DNA from: Actinostola sp. cb2023
Lineage: Eukaryota; Cnidaria; Anthozoa; Actiniaria; Actinostolidae
DNA: 64,000 bases
NCBI GenBank assembly: GCA_033675265.1
Contig: JAUJYZ010000713.1
Coordinates: 348,001-412,000, forward strand
Direction of reading: 5' to 3'
The notes beneath the pieces are model-generated. The model worked only from the letters and a program-made list of their open reading frames with translations. It was not told where the DNA came from and ran no database searches. This document shows, piece after piece, positions 51,348 through 61,271 of the stretch (position 1 is its first letter; every line of letters begins with the position of its first letter). The translations under genes were made by a program, and so were the position numbers.

Positions 51348-51425
51348 GTAGGATCCTAGGCCGTCTAAGGCAGTCCCCTTACTATACCGCTCGGCCATCG
51401 CCGGTGATCGAACATCGATTGTTCT
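51348..51425 (-). repeat. tRNA-derived SINE fragment
   Basis: On the minus strand TGGCCGAGCGG matches the tRNA A box exactly and is followed by GCCTAGGATCCTAC, a word shared with the SINE-like copies at 36884 and 54530. It lacks a complete B box. Confidence 0.55.
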
Positions 51426-51444
51426 GAAGGACAAAATGAACTGC

Positions 51445-51695
51445 AATCGAACCTCTCGTAAGCGTCCACCCAAAATGTCAAGCTTTGTGGTCACTTACGA
51501 GAGGCGGTCGCTTACGAGAGGTTCCCGACTATAGTGATTTGACTTGGAACTGAACTTTTGGTATTTTAGAAAACTGGTCGCTTACGAGAGTGGTCGCAAC
51601 ACTGAGGAGGTTCAACTGTACGCGACCGCCTCTCGTAAGCGACCACAAAGCATGACATTTTGGGTGGTCGCTTACGGGAGGTTCGACTGTATCTC
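51445..51695. mobile_element. GTCGCTTACGAGAGG palindromic repeat
   Basis: Several direct and inverted copies of GGTCGCTTACGAGAGG, flanked by CGAACCTCTCGTAAGCG at the left and GGGAGGTTCGACTGTA at the right, with CCCAAAATGTCAAGC mirrored as GCATGACATTTTGGG. A foldback MITE interrupted by internal duplication is likely. Confidence 0.78.
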
Positions 51696-51844
51696 TTATA
51701 GTGGTTCGCGCCTAGTTAGATTCCTCCATGTCTTCAGTCTATACTAGTTGTCTTTTATTTTGTACTTCAGCTGAAATGTGTTTCTCAGTTCTCAGTTTCC
51801 TGTCTATAACAAGTATCCGACTTCGACATGAGCACAAACAAAAT

Positions 51845-52056
51845 GGTAAGTACTTCATGTAAGCCCACTTGAAATGGACTCTTTTCTTTATAGCCGTTCT
51901 ATTTGAAGTTTTTGTATTATCTGTCATGTTGGCAATGTGCGTACTTATACCACATTGAAAAGATGAAGGAATTGTGACAGATAATACAAAAAATTCAAAA
52001 AGAACGGCTATAAAGAATAGAGTCCATTTCAAGTGGGCTTACATGAAGTACTAGCC
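51845..52056. mobile_element. 212-bp MITE with 8-bp target duplication
   Basis: The arms of about 85 bp start AGTACTTCATGTAAGCCCAC and are nearly perfect inverted copies. AACAAAAT lies at 51837-51844 and 52057-52064. An 8-bp duplication is typical of hAT transposons, so an hAT-derived MITE is inferred. Confidence 0.8.
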
Positions 52057-52075
52057 AACAAAATCCTATTGAGAA

Positions 52076-52395
52076 TGGATCTTTTCGTAGTTTCCCAGAA
52101 TGTTTGATGATTCTGCGCGCGCAAGCGAGGTCAGGGGAAAAAAATATTTAGAATTGATCGTGTATTGAGGAAAATATGACTACTGTATCTAATCAAGATC
52201 AGGAAAAAAATAGTTTTTTTGCTTGAGAATTTGGTGATCTATCTTTGTAATTCTTCTTACGCACTTTTAATTTAAAAGTCTAAGTTTTCTAATGAATTTC
52301 TTCATTCTCTCTTAATATTTTTGATCTATTTTGTACCCTGACCTCGCTTGCACGCGCAGAATCATCAAGCATTCAGGGAAACTACGAAAAGGTCC
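52076..52395. mobile_element. 320-bp foldback MITE
   Basis: GGATCTTTTCGTAGTTTCCC and CTGACCTCGCTTGC occur as inverted arms of about 65 bp. The core is AT-rich. It begins only 20 bp after the previous element. Confidence 0.82.
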
Positions 52396-53344
52396 ATAAG
52401 GAAAATTCGAAGTTCATTTTAAGATTCTCTCAATATTGGGTTCCCTGTGTACTTTCAGGTCATGACAATAGCCTGATTTAAAACGAATTAGTGTTTAGAA
52501 TTATTTATTCTGAAATACCTGTAACAAGCCAATAGCTAAATATTAAATATTAATAATGTGGACCTTGATACCAAGGGGTTGCGGGTAGCCTGTGTTATCG
52601 ATGGTGCTTCAATTAAGGGGTCTGGATCCGAGTATAGCTTAGTTATTGCGTATTATTTATAGTTTTGCTTCGAGTGCAGTCTGAGTACAGTACGAACGGG
52701 AAAACGTTGGAAAAGAGTCTGTTTAAGGTAAGGTTAGTTATAATTCTCTAAACATGCCGCTATTTTCAATCATATTACTTAACAAATAGACGTTTCTCAA
52801 ATCTAGAACAAGCGAAAGGTAGAATTTAAAATCGGGAGAAGATTCACAACCGATGCAAATGGCGCTGACGAGTTCTCGTTGTCTTTTGCCAAATCTTAAA
52901 AAATCCGTACATGTATACGCTTCTTCGACCTAGCTGAGAAGTCTTGCATTTTATTTGGTTACCTATCTCTTTATTATTATTATTATAAATTATATTGTGT
53001 TAACGTTTACTCGAAGAAATACTGCATGCCCAATTGTTTAAAATTCATTCGAATTACGAACTTCTCAACGGCAAATTGTTCAGTATCCCCCATAAAAATA
53101 GTTCTGATAAGTTCGTGAAAAAAATGGTTTGATTTTACCTCAAATTCCCTTGTCATTTTAATGTATTTTTGTCGTATTTTTGCCGGATTAATTTGATTTT
53201 GTAAACAGATTTCACGCAGCTACATAACAACGACAGCAGGTGTGTGGTTTACGACATGCGACCTTCCCCTGTTTCCCGGCCACAAATACACGAAAACAAA
53301 AATTGAAATCTGAGTCTGTTCGTTCTTTATTAAAGCAATTTAAA

Positions 53345-55479
53345 ATGGCATCTGATGCAGTACTTGAAGACACAACGAAAGAACCATGTTCTGTGGATTG
53401 GTAAGTATTTGATGAACTTATCTGAACACCAAATATTTAATGATAAAAACAAACATTAATGATCGTATTAAAACTATCAAAAACCATACGATACTGATAC
53501 ATCGACAAAATTAAATAAATTGAAACACTGTTAAACAGTGTTATATTTATTCAAGTAGTAGCCGTTTTTGTTTGTCTTCTTTCAGATTTCAGTCTAATTG
53601 AAGTTGATCGAATGCAGGTTGAATCCCTACCTGTTCAGTGTTTGTAAACGTTCATCAAAATAACAAAATTGGCGATTCAAGAATTGACTACTGAATACTA
53701 AGTTGGCAATCATTGAATGCAGAAGATAGTTGATTGTTTTAATTGTATGAAAGTTTTAAGAAGAACCGACATCGACTGTTAGCGTCACCGTACTCAGTTT
53801 CGAGCAGCGCTTTACTGCGGTTCTCAGTATTATGCGAACTCAGACAGTTCAAACAGTCTGCTGCAACTTGGTTTTTCGCTGCCGTCAATCAAATTCAAAA
53901 CTCTAACAAATTCAAAACTAAATACATTCTTCGACCAAGTGATCCATAATTTAGCTCAAAATGATATTTGGTTTCCATTTGGTGGGTCTTCTGACTTTTA
54001 TTTTTAAGTTTACTTTTTTTTTTGTTGATTGACGGCAGCGAAAAACCAAGTTCCAGCCGACTGCTTGAATGTCTGAGTTCGCATAATACCGGCTGAGAAT
54101 TGCAGTAATTGTAAACTCATGACAATAAAAAGGATGACTTCGTAATGCATGCAAGCTGCATATACATGTGTATGCATGTACGTAGGAGTGCATCAGAATC
54201 TCAATGTTTGCGAAAGTTCAAAACTAAAAGCAGCTTTTAAGCTTTTAAGGAGGATTATTTGGAATGTCAGCTTTTTACCGCGTTGTTTAGAGTTGAAGGC
54301 CACCATGAGCGTCAACGCCGGGAAAGTGTACGTATCGTAACAGAACGCTGACCAACACCGTGTGATGTCCAAGCGAAAGCTCATATTAATATTAAAATAG
54401 ATTTAAATGTAAAAAAAGACAAACGAAGGCAAAAAGGAAGAGAATAGAAAGAAGAAAAAAACCTACGACTCCCAAGATTAAAATGAAATCAACGCTGGAA
54501 ATTTTGTTTAAACTGAAGGACCCGCATGCATCGCTGAGTCACTGTATGTTACGCATAGGATGAAGATTTCGACCACATCTGTGCTATCGGGCATTACACA
54601 AAAAGCTTCGCAGTCAAAGAGGGAGGGAACTGTCGGATCCTAAGCCTTACTATAAACAGCCCCTGCCACTAAGCTAAAGTGAACGCCTATTATTTTAGAG
54701 GACAAGATAACCTAATGTATCCTATGAATGGACTGTCTACATTAGAAAGCAATATAAATTTCACTATTTAGTACTAAATACTATTTAATGGGAACAGGAT
54801 TGTTTTTATTTGGGTCAAGGTGTTCAAACCGACGACAACTGAAGCGTTCAAATTTGTCGTCGATCTGAAATCTCTGTCATACAAAATTTTTACGTTATTT
54901 GATCGACTGATTGATTGGTACTATTCATTCATTCATTAGTTCATTCATTCATTCATTCATTCATTTATCCGTTCATTCGTTCATTCATTCTTTAATTCGT
55001 TCATTCATTCGTTCATTCATTCATTCGTTCATTCGTTCATTCATCCATTCGATCATTCGATCATTCATTCATTCGTTCATTCGTTCATTCATTCATTCAT
55101 TCATTCATTCATTCATTCATTCATTCATTCATTCATTCATTCATTCATTCATTCATTCGTTCGTTCGTTCGTTCGTTCGTTCGTTCGTTCGTTCGTTCGT
55201 TCGTTCGTTCGTTCGTTCGTTCGTTCGTTCGTTCGTTCGTTCGTTCGTTCATTCATTCATTCATTCATTCATTCATTCGTTCATTATATTCTCATGATCC
55301 AACTAAGTCTGATAACTGACTTTCCTTTCAGGTGGTCGTTACCGAGTGCGTTTAATATCTGGTCACCCTGGGCGTTCAACTTTACGATCATGGACTCCAA
55401 CGAGAAGCAAAGTGAAGATGATATCAAACAACAATCAGTCCCGTCTGATGAAGAGAAATCATCCAGCGAATCGTCTTGA
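53345..55479 (+). CDS. Candidate small two-exon gene, 67 aa, unknown
   Basis: Exon 1 (53345-53400) starts ATGGCATCTGATGCAG, encodes MASDAVLEDTTKEPCSVDW and stops at a strong GTAAGT donor. The next acceptor in the matching phase is CCTTTCAG at 55331. Exon 2 (55332-55479) encodes WSLPSAFNIWSPWAFNF, then an acidic Ser-rich tail ending EEKSSSESS and TGA. The split Trp codon is restored. The protein has a Trp/Phe-rich centre without a clear signal peptide or membrane segment. No family was recognised. AATAAA at 55801 could serve as its poly(A) signal. The intron carries a foldback, a SINE-like copy and a large microsatellite. Other exons between are possible. Confidence 0.42.
53800..54112. mobile_element. 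Foldback repeat in the 53.4-55.3 kb intron
   Basis: GCGAACTCAGACAGTTCAAA and CTTGGTTTTTCGCTGCCGTC on the left recur inverted at 54023-54090. The core is about 115 bp. Confidence 0.75.
54530..54735 (-). mobile_element. SINE-like interspersed repeat, copy B
   Basis: Partner of 36884-37092. On the minus strand TAGCTTAGTGG is a perfect A box. GGATCCGACAGTTCC lies where a B box would be expected but does not match well. Confidence 0.68.
54925..55286. repeat. (ATTC)n/(GTTC)n tetranucleotide array
   Basis: A degenerate ATTC region (54925-55080), then pure ATTC (to 55157), then pure GTTC (to 55250), then ATTC again. The sharp block switches are like the AACG/AATG pair at 7273-7523, on the opposite strand. 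Confidence 0.97.
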
Positions 55480-55599
55480 ACTCTTGTTCATATCTCTTTA
55501 AAAAAAGTTACTTTTAATATGATCTTTTTAATGTTATTATTATTATTTTTTAGTTATATATATATTTTTAGGTTTTAATTAGCATTCTAAGCGCTCTGA

Positions 55600-55650
55600 T
55601 CATTGTTATGGATAGTGGCGCTATATAAAATGTATTATTATTATTATTAT
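55600..55650 (+). mobile_element. Retroelement 3' tail
   Basis: TGGATAGTGGCGCTATATAA followed by AATGTATTATT repeats, as at 49770. Confidence 0.6.
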
Positions 55651-55865
55651 ATATTATTGTATCAAGTCGCTGAACTTTATCAAAGCGCGCGCGGGCTCAG
55701 GTCAGCTCGGCGATTTGTGAGCTGACTTCTCCACGGAGAATGCCATTTTTGAAAAGGTTTTTGAATGATATCTCTATTGTAAATTGTTGGACATAGTGTA
55801 AATAAACTCATAATTTCAGTTGAAAGTCAAAAATGTCATTTCATATAACTACACTGAAATACTGT

Positions 55866-57572
55866 ATTAGCCAATACCTAAACGAGCAGGGGACTGGGAA
55901 CGAGTTTATTATAATTAAGAGGAGATTTTTTACGAACGCGCGTATTGAGCGCCAAAAACCAATAGCATGGAGAATACGTTTTGTACAAGGCTAAAACTGC
56001 TTCAGCAAAGAGTTCAAGTGATTTGGGATGGTTTTTGACCGGTAAAAGTGAAATTAGAGTGTTAATCCAAAGTGAAAATTTGATTTGAAAACTGTCCACA
56101 TGGGCTAGATCAGTATATTTGCTAGTATTGCTGATGTTTGCCCCTGAATTAGCTCAAATTTGAAACAAAAAGCAGGAAAATGGCTTTGTACAACGCTAAA
56201 ACAGCTTTAAACAGACAATTTACTTTGTTTTTAATAGTTTGTGCTTAGTTAAAATAAAATTAGAGTGTTAATCCAAAGCGAAAATCGAAAGTCAAACTAT
56301 TCAAAAGCGCTCGTTTTTGGCGCTTTTCGCGGATATTACGCGATGTTCAAATAAATATCCTCTTAAGGGTGGACTAACATATTTATTTCGACTGTTGCTA
56401 AGGAAAATTTGAAACCTCAAAAAAATCGTAAAATTCAAAGAGAAGAGAAGGGACTTATAGAAAGTGATTGTAAGGGAGAAAGCTTTGTCATAGCATGACG
56501 TCACCAAATTACGTCACAATGACGTCATCAAAACAGAAAACGCTCTTTTTTTCCAAGGATTTATAAGATACTGTAAATCTATGATTATACACTTGTTCTA
56601 CAACACAAGGAGCAGACGACTGAGCATGGATTTAGCATTTAAATGAAAAATGATTTTTTTATGGACGTTTTTCGAGCTGTTTTTAAGGATTAAATTCCAT
56701 AACTTGTCATATTGTCTTCAGTTTTTAAAAAGCATGCTCAGCAATGTTGACTAGGTCGTTGTTGATATTCTAGGTTAGAAAAAAATAACCCTCAGTGAAC
56801 GTGCTCGAAAATTTTGAAGGTTTTTGAAAACGAGTCTTGTTAAATTTACCGTTCTTTTTCAGCATTGAATTGATGGATTTCGGAAAAGAATCCTACGAAA
56901 ATGTTTAGACAGTTCTCTATTCTGTCATTTGGCATAAAAATTATTATGCAGCAAAGACGTTTTGATTTTCCTGTTGTACCCAAGCAGGAGATGCGCGAAT
57001 TTTATGACTTTCAATTCATAAATTGTATGCTTGCTCATTTCTGCTAAAACGAAATTTAAAACCCCTAGAGAGAAGTAGGATGTTTAACAAGGCTATAAAA
57101 TATCAAAATTTCAGAAAAAAATCCTCAACAAAGCTAAAGAATTGAAGACATGTAAAACCCCATAGCAACGCGGTTGCATAGTAACGAAATATGTTAGTCC
57201 ACCCTTAATGCAATTACGAAATTAAGTTGATGACATGAAACAGCATGTTGAAATTAGTATCTGTGCAAAGTTTGATGTGATTTGAGCCAATTCTATCGGA
57301 ATTATAAACTTTTGAAATTGTGTTGTCCAGCCAAAATTTTACAGTGAATGTATGGTTTGGCTGGACAAAGTCAAAATTTACAGAGTTTGTATGGGGAAAT
57401 AGACATCTTTGATGCCCTCTAGCATTGTCAATATTAAGCCGAAGTTCACCAAACTTTCCAGACTAGCTAAGTTTGATCTGCTCTCTCAGAAAATGATGCC
57501 CATTTTTGCTAGTTTCTTATTGAATTAGTTTTACGGACTTGGTCCCAGTCCCCTGCTCGTTTAGGTAATGGC
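55866..57572. mobile_element. 1.7-kb inverted-repeat element enclosing another transposon
   Basis: The ends TAGCCAATACCTAAACGAGC and GCTCGTTTAGGTAATGGCTA, with inner GGGGACTGGGA, are terminal inverted repeats of about 37 bp. No transposase frame is seen. An independent TTAA-bounded element (56363-57209) sits inside. Confidence 0.82.
56363..57209. mobile_element. TTAA-flanked 0.85-kb element (piggyBac-like MITE), nested
   Basis: TTAA then GGGTGGACTAACATATTT at the left and AAATATGTTAGTCCACCC then TTAA at the right. TTAA target duplication with G/C-rich termini is the piggyBac pattern. The interior is AT-rich without a transposase, so it is non-autonomous. Confidence 0.85.
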
Positions 57573-57852
57573 TAATTGCTTTACATTCGTATTCAAACGA
57601 GTCGGCTGGATGCCTACTTGTCACACAAACTTTCGATAACAGCGGTTTTTGAAAATTTAATCAATGCCAAAATAAACCGCAGTCCCCTTTCCCGCAAACA
57701 ACCCCTCGCCCCCCCCTCTGAAAAAAATGTAGAGAATATTGTTATTCTGTATTAATAAAATAAAATATGATTCATAACGAACACAAAAGAAAACTGTTTT
57801 AGATAAAAACATGTCAAAATTCGGAACTGCTTCTCGATATATCAACAACGAA

Positions 57853-57914
57853 ATAGCCTGCGCTCGCATCCGAACGGTTAACCGTGGTTCAGTTTGTATG
57901 TGAGCGCAGGCTAT
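57853..57914. mobile_element. 62-bp hairpin MITE with ~9-bp target duplication
   Basis: TAGCCTGCGCTC and GAGCGCAGGCTA flank a short core. ACAACGAAA precedes it and recurs just after it. The opposite palindrome arm (about 60838) has the uninterrupted junction, which proves insertion. Confidence 0.82.
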
Positions 57915-58061
57915 GTACAACGAAACCATTGCACTGTGAATATGGCCGGAATGTGGAATGTTTTGAAAAATGCCGCGATAAGTTATCAATGAAGATGTCT
58001 CCAAGTTTGAACAGCAACCCAATTTATCATTTCGAATTACAATTAAAATGCTTTTTTTAAG

Positions 58062-58379
58062 TTGAAACTGTCGCTGGATAGGGAAAAATTGTGGAATATA
58101 ATAGCGAGCAACGCTGACCTACCGGCTTCGAGTATTAAAACTTCGCCTGTCAGCAAAGCAGTGACTCGAACTGACCACGAGGAACGAAAGCAAAGCTTTC
58201 AAAATGTTGTTTTTCTGTCTTTGAAACCAGAAAATATGTCTCTGCAAAAGATAAAACAAGAAAAAACACTTACCAAAGGTCAAAGTCAAGTTTTTGACGA
58301 GTATTGTGGCACTTCTGCTGCCCATTCACAACGAGTTGGTTCGTTCGACATAAAAATATTGCACAAAATACGTGTTTGA
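58062..58379 (+). pseudogene. Open frame in palindrome left arm, mirrored at 60498-60163
   Basis: The frame LWNIIASNADLP...NMSLQKIKQEKTLTKGQSQV is open for 105 codons here and, in altered form with an indel, in the right arm (minus 60498-60163). Retention of the same peptide through divergence could reflect an old exon, but no family is recognised, no complete gene could be assembled and flanking frames are broken. Scored as a probable decayed coding fragment. Confidence 0.3.
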
Positions 58380-58831
58380 ACCGACAATAACTACCTTAAC
58401 TCATACGGTATCATCAGTGGATTTGTATCTTTTGAAGAAAACGAATAAATACTGAGCAGACTTCAACTCAGTTGTTTATGAAGTTTTCGTGGGCTTTGCG
58501 GCCAGCTGTGTTCACAACTCGGTTCGCCATGTGACTTGAATTGCGACAAAGTTTTCACAAAATTACGCTTCAAAAATATCTCTTTGAAGTAGCCATTAGC
58601 AAGTACGGTTGTAGAACTTACTGAAAACTGGAAATTAAGGAAGAAAAGGTAAATTTTGTGAAAGTTTTGGTTGAAATTGAGAGAGCCTTCTTACCTGCAT
58701 GCTTTCCGCTCAACGTCTTGCAAATGCACAAAAGGCCAATGCCAAAGGCGCGAAGAAGGAAGACCTTTGAGTGCAAATAGTCCCGTGCAACTCCAACCAA
58801 TCAGAAGTTTCCAATGTCCGGCCCTTGGAGA

Positions 58832-58849
58832 GGGGGGGGGGGGGGGGTT
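58832..58849. repeat. Poly-G tract
   Basis: A run of about 17 G. A similar tract lies at 61150-61174. Both are likely length-unstable. Confidence 0.9.
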
Positions 58850-59255
58850 AATGGGTTAAGAACGGTTGTTAACTTATAGGCAATCACTATATATTGGTAT
58901 GGTTACGAGAGTAAGTTTCTTAAGGGCTACGCGGGCTACACGTCTATTGGCGATCGAAAAACGTACGGTATACAGCCATGTCCCCACCCCCAAAGGAAGC
59001 CCGGTCCACTCCTCAAGGAAAACATAAAAAGTACAAATCGCAGTTAATAAATTAATGTAAATTAAAATAAACATAAAGAAACGCAATATACAGTCTATCC
59101 ACAGGCAGCCCAAATATTCACTTCTGAGTGTTGGTCAATTTATGGGCTTCCTGTGGTAGAGACGCGCGAAAAATTGGGCTCCCGGGCCCGCGGGAATTTT
59201 GCGGGATCGTGCACACGTACCCTTCACAAGTAATTATTTCATGATTTTTGCATTC

Positions 59256-59400
59256 TCTACTTTCTCATAGCACATAATGCTTTGCGCCTTGGGGGGATAA
59301 TACAAAAGAAAATGGGAGCTTTCTGTCAACCATGACATTATGCAACACCATTTTCTTTTGTATTACCCCCAAGGCGCAAAGCATTATGTGCTATCGAAGA
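59256..59400. repeat. Centre of the palindrome: long hairpin
   Basis: ATAATGCTTTGCGCCTTGGG and its mirror CCCAAGGCGCAAAGCATTAT, each followed by ATACAAAAGAAAATGG or its mirror, close around about 30 bp. GGGCTTCCTGTGG lies on both sides (59144 and 59408), but in the same orientation. Confidence 0.85.
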
Positions 59401-60608
59401 AACTGTTGGGCTTCCTGTGGTCTCTGTACCCGCGAACGATCCCGCAAGTCTCCCCAGTCTTTTTCATTACATTTTTATCACAGCAAGCCCATAATGACAC
59501 ACACTCAGAATAAATAGTTGGGCTGCCTTACTGTATATTGCGTTTCTTTCAATTTACTATATTTATTATTAATTAATTGATTGATTAATTGCGATTTTGT
59601 ACTTTTTATGGTTTTCTTGAGGGGTGGGGTGGGGCTTCCTTTGGTGGTGGGTTTGGTGGGGGACATAAACTAATTCTCGTTCACATTTACTTTGCCTGTG
59701 GCTTAAAGTTACCAACCCTTCTCCCTCCTTTCAAAGGACACCAGTGGAACTCTAGAAAAGTGCAATATCAATGGTTCCTTCACATCGTCAATTTTCTCAA
59801 GTTCTGATTGGCTGGAACTGCACGGGTCTATTTGCACTCAAAGGTCTTCCCTCTTCGCGCCTTCGGTCTTCTGTGTGCAAGACGTGGAGCGGTAAACATG
59901 CAGGTTAGAAGGCTCTTGGCTTAATTTTAACCAAATTTTTCACAAAATTTACCTTTTCTTCCTTAATTTCCAGTTTTCAGTAAGTTCTACAACCGTACTT
60001 GCTAATGGCTACTTCAAAGAGATATTTTCGAAGCGTAATTTTGTGAAAACTTTCCGGGTCGCAATTCCAGTCACATGGCGAACCGAGTTGTGAACACAGC
60101 TGGCAAAGTCCACGAAAACTTCATAAACAAGTGAGTTGAAGTCCGTGTTTATTCGTTTTCTTTCAAAAGATACAAATCCACTTATGATACCGTATGAATG
60201 GAGGTAGACATTGTCGGTTCAAACACGTATTTTGTGCAATATTTTTATGTCGAACGAACCAGCTCGTTGTGAATGGGCAGCAGAAGTTAGCACAATACTC
60301 GTCAAAGACTTGACTTTGACCTTTGGTAAGTGTTTTTTCTTGTTTTATCTTTTGCAGAGACATATTTTCTGGTTTCAAAGACGGAAAAAAGTCTACATAA
60401 GGCGTTTGGACATCATTTATAAAGCTTTGCTTTCGTTCCTCGTGCGAAGTTTTGATACTCGAAGGTAGGTCAGCGTTGCTCGCTATTATATTCCACATTT
60501 TTTCTCTCCAACGACAGCTTTAACTTAAAAAGCTTTTTAACTGTAATTCGAAATGATAAATTGGGTTGCTGTTCAAACTTGGAGACATTTTCATTGATAA
60601 CTTTGCAT

Positions 60609-60778
60609 ACCCTACTAGCAGAGGTCTTTTCCTTTCCCTTCTTTCTTTTGAAGACTTTATAGTCCAGAGAAAATTCCCTCTGCTCACAGGGTACCCTGCG
60701 AGCAGAGTCTTCTTTTAACCTCCTCCTCTCGGGGAGGAGGTTAAAAGAAGACTCTGCTCGCAGGGTACTCACAGGGTA
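60609..60778. mobile_element. ACCCT...AGGGTA MITE (older copy) with 9-10-bp target duplication
   Basis: Begins ACCCTACTAGCAGAGG and ends CACAGGGTA. AACTTTGCAT (60599-60608) and AACTTTGCAC (60779-60788) flank it. A younger member is inserted in its right end. Confidence 0.82.
60693..60767. mobile_element. 75-bp ACCCTGCGAGCAGAG hairpin MITE nested in a sister copy
   Basis: Nearly all of the element is a perfect hairpin (ACCCTGCGAGCAGAGTCTTC arm, loop TCTC). CTCACAGGGT at 60683-60692 is duplicated exactly at 60768-60777. Same family as 8848-9017. Confidence 0.9.
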
Positions 60779-61149
60779 AACTTTGCACCACATTTTTCAA
60801 CTGAAAACCGGCATTCCACGAGGCAATCTTGTATTGGTTTCGTTGCTGATATATCGAGAAGCTTCCGACTTTTCACATGTTTTTGTCTAAAACAGTTTTC
60901 TTTTGTTTTCTTTATGAATGATATATTATTTGTATTACTAATAGTAATAGAACAACAATTTTCTCTACAATTTTTTCAGGACCCTACAAATTCTCGATAG
61001 TCATTAGGACTGTCGCACACGGCAAATAAATACAACAGCCAAGGTAAAACTTGATGAAAATATAATAATATGAGCGTCTTAACATTTTTTCGAGATCACT
61101 TTTACAAGTTTCTGTTTCGAAACTCGCGCCAAAATTTTCCGTGCAATAT

Positions 61150-61174
61150 GGGGGGGGGGGGGGGGGGGGGGGGG
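61150..61174. repeat. Poly-G tract
   Basis: About 24 G in a row following CAATAT. No function is evident. Confidence 0.93.
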
Positions 61175-61271
61175 TGTGGCAGAAGGACAGGAGTTTATTT
61201 TCTTCGCACTGATTTTTATTTTCAAAAACCGCTGTTATTTTTTGAAGCATATTTATTTTGCCCCAGTTTCT

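Larger units (their letters stand above)
57717..60980. repeat. ~3.2-kb imperfect palindrome centred near 59317
   Basis: Left-arm words CTGAAAAAAATGTAGAGAA, AAACTGTTTTAGATAAAAAC, TGTGGAATATAATAGCGAGC, TTTACCTGCATGCTTTCCGC-like sequence, and TAGCACATAATGCTTTGCGC reappear in mirror order up to about 60980. The arms have diverged by substitutions and indels. Each arm carries a MITE absent from the other (57853-57914 on the left; 60609-60778 on the right). Confidence 0.88.

Noticed and set aside
54911..55297. 128-codon Phe/His/Ser frame
   Set aside because: Encoded by the ATTC/GTTC array.
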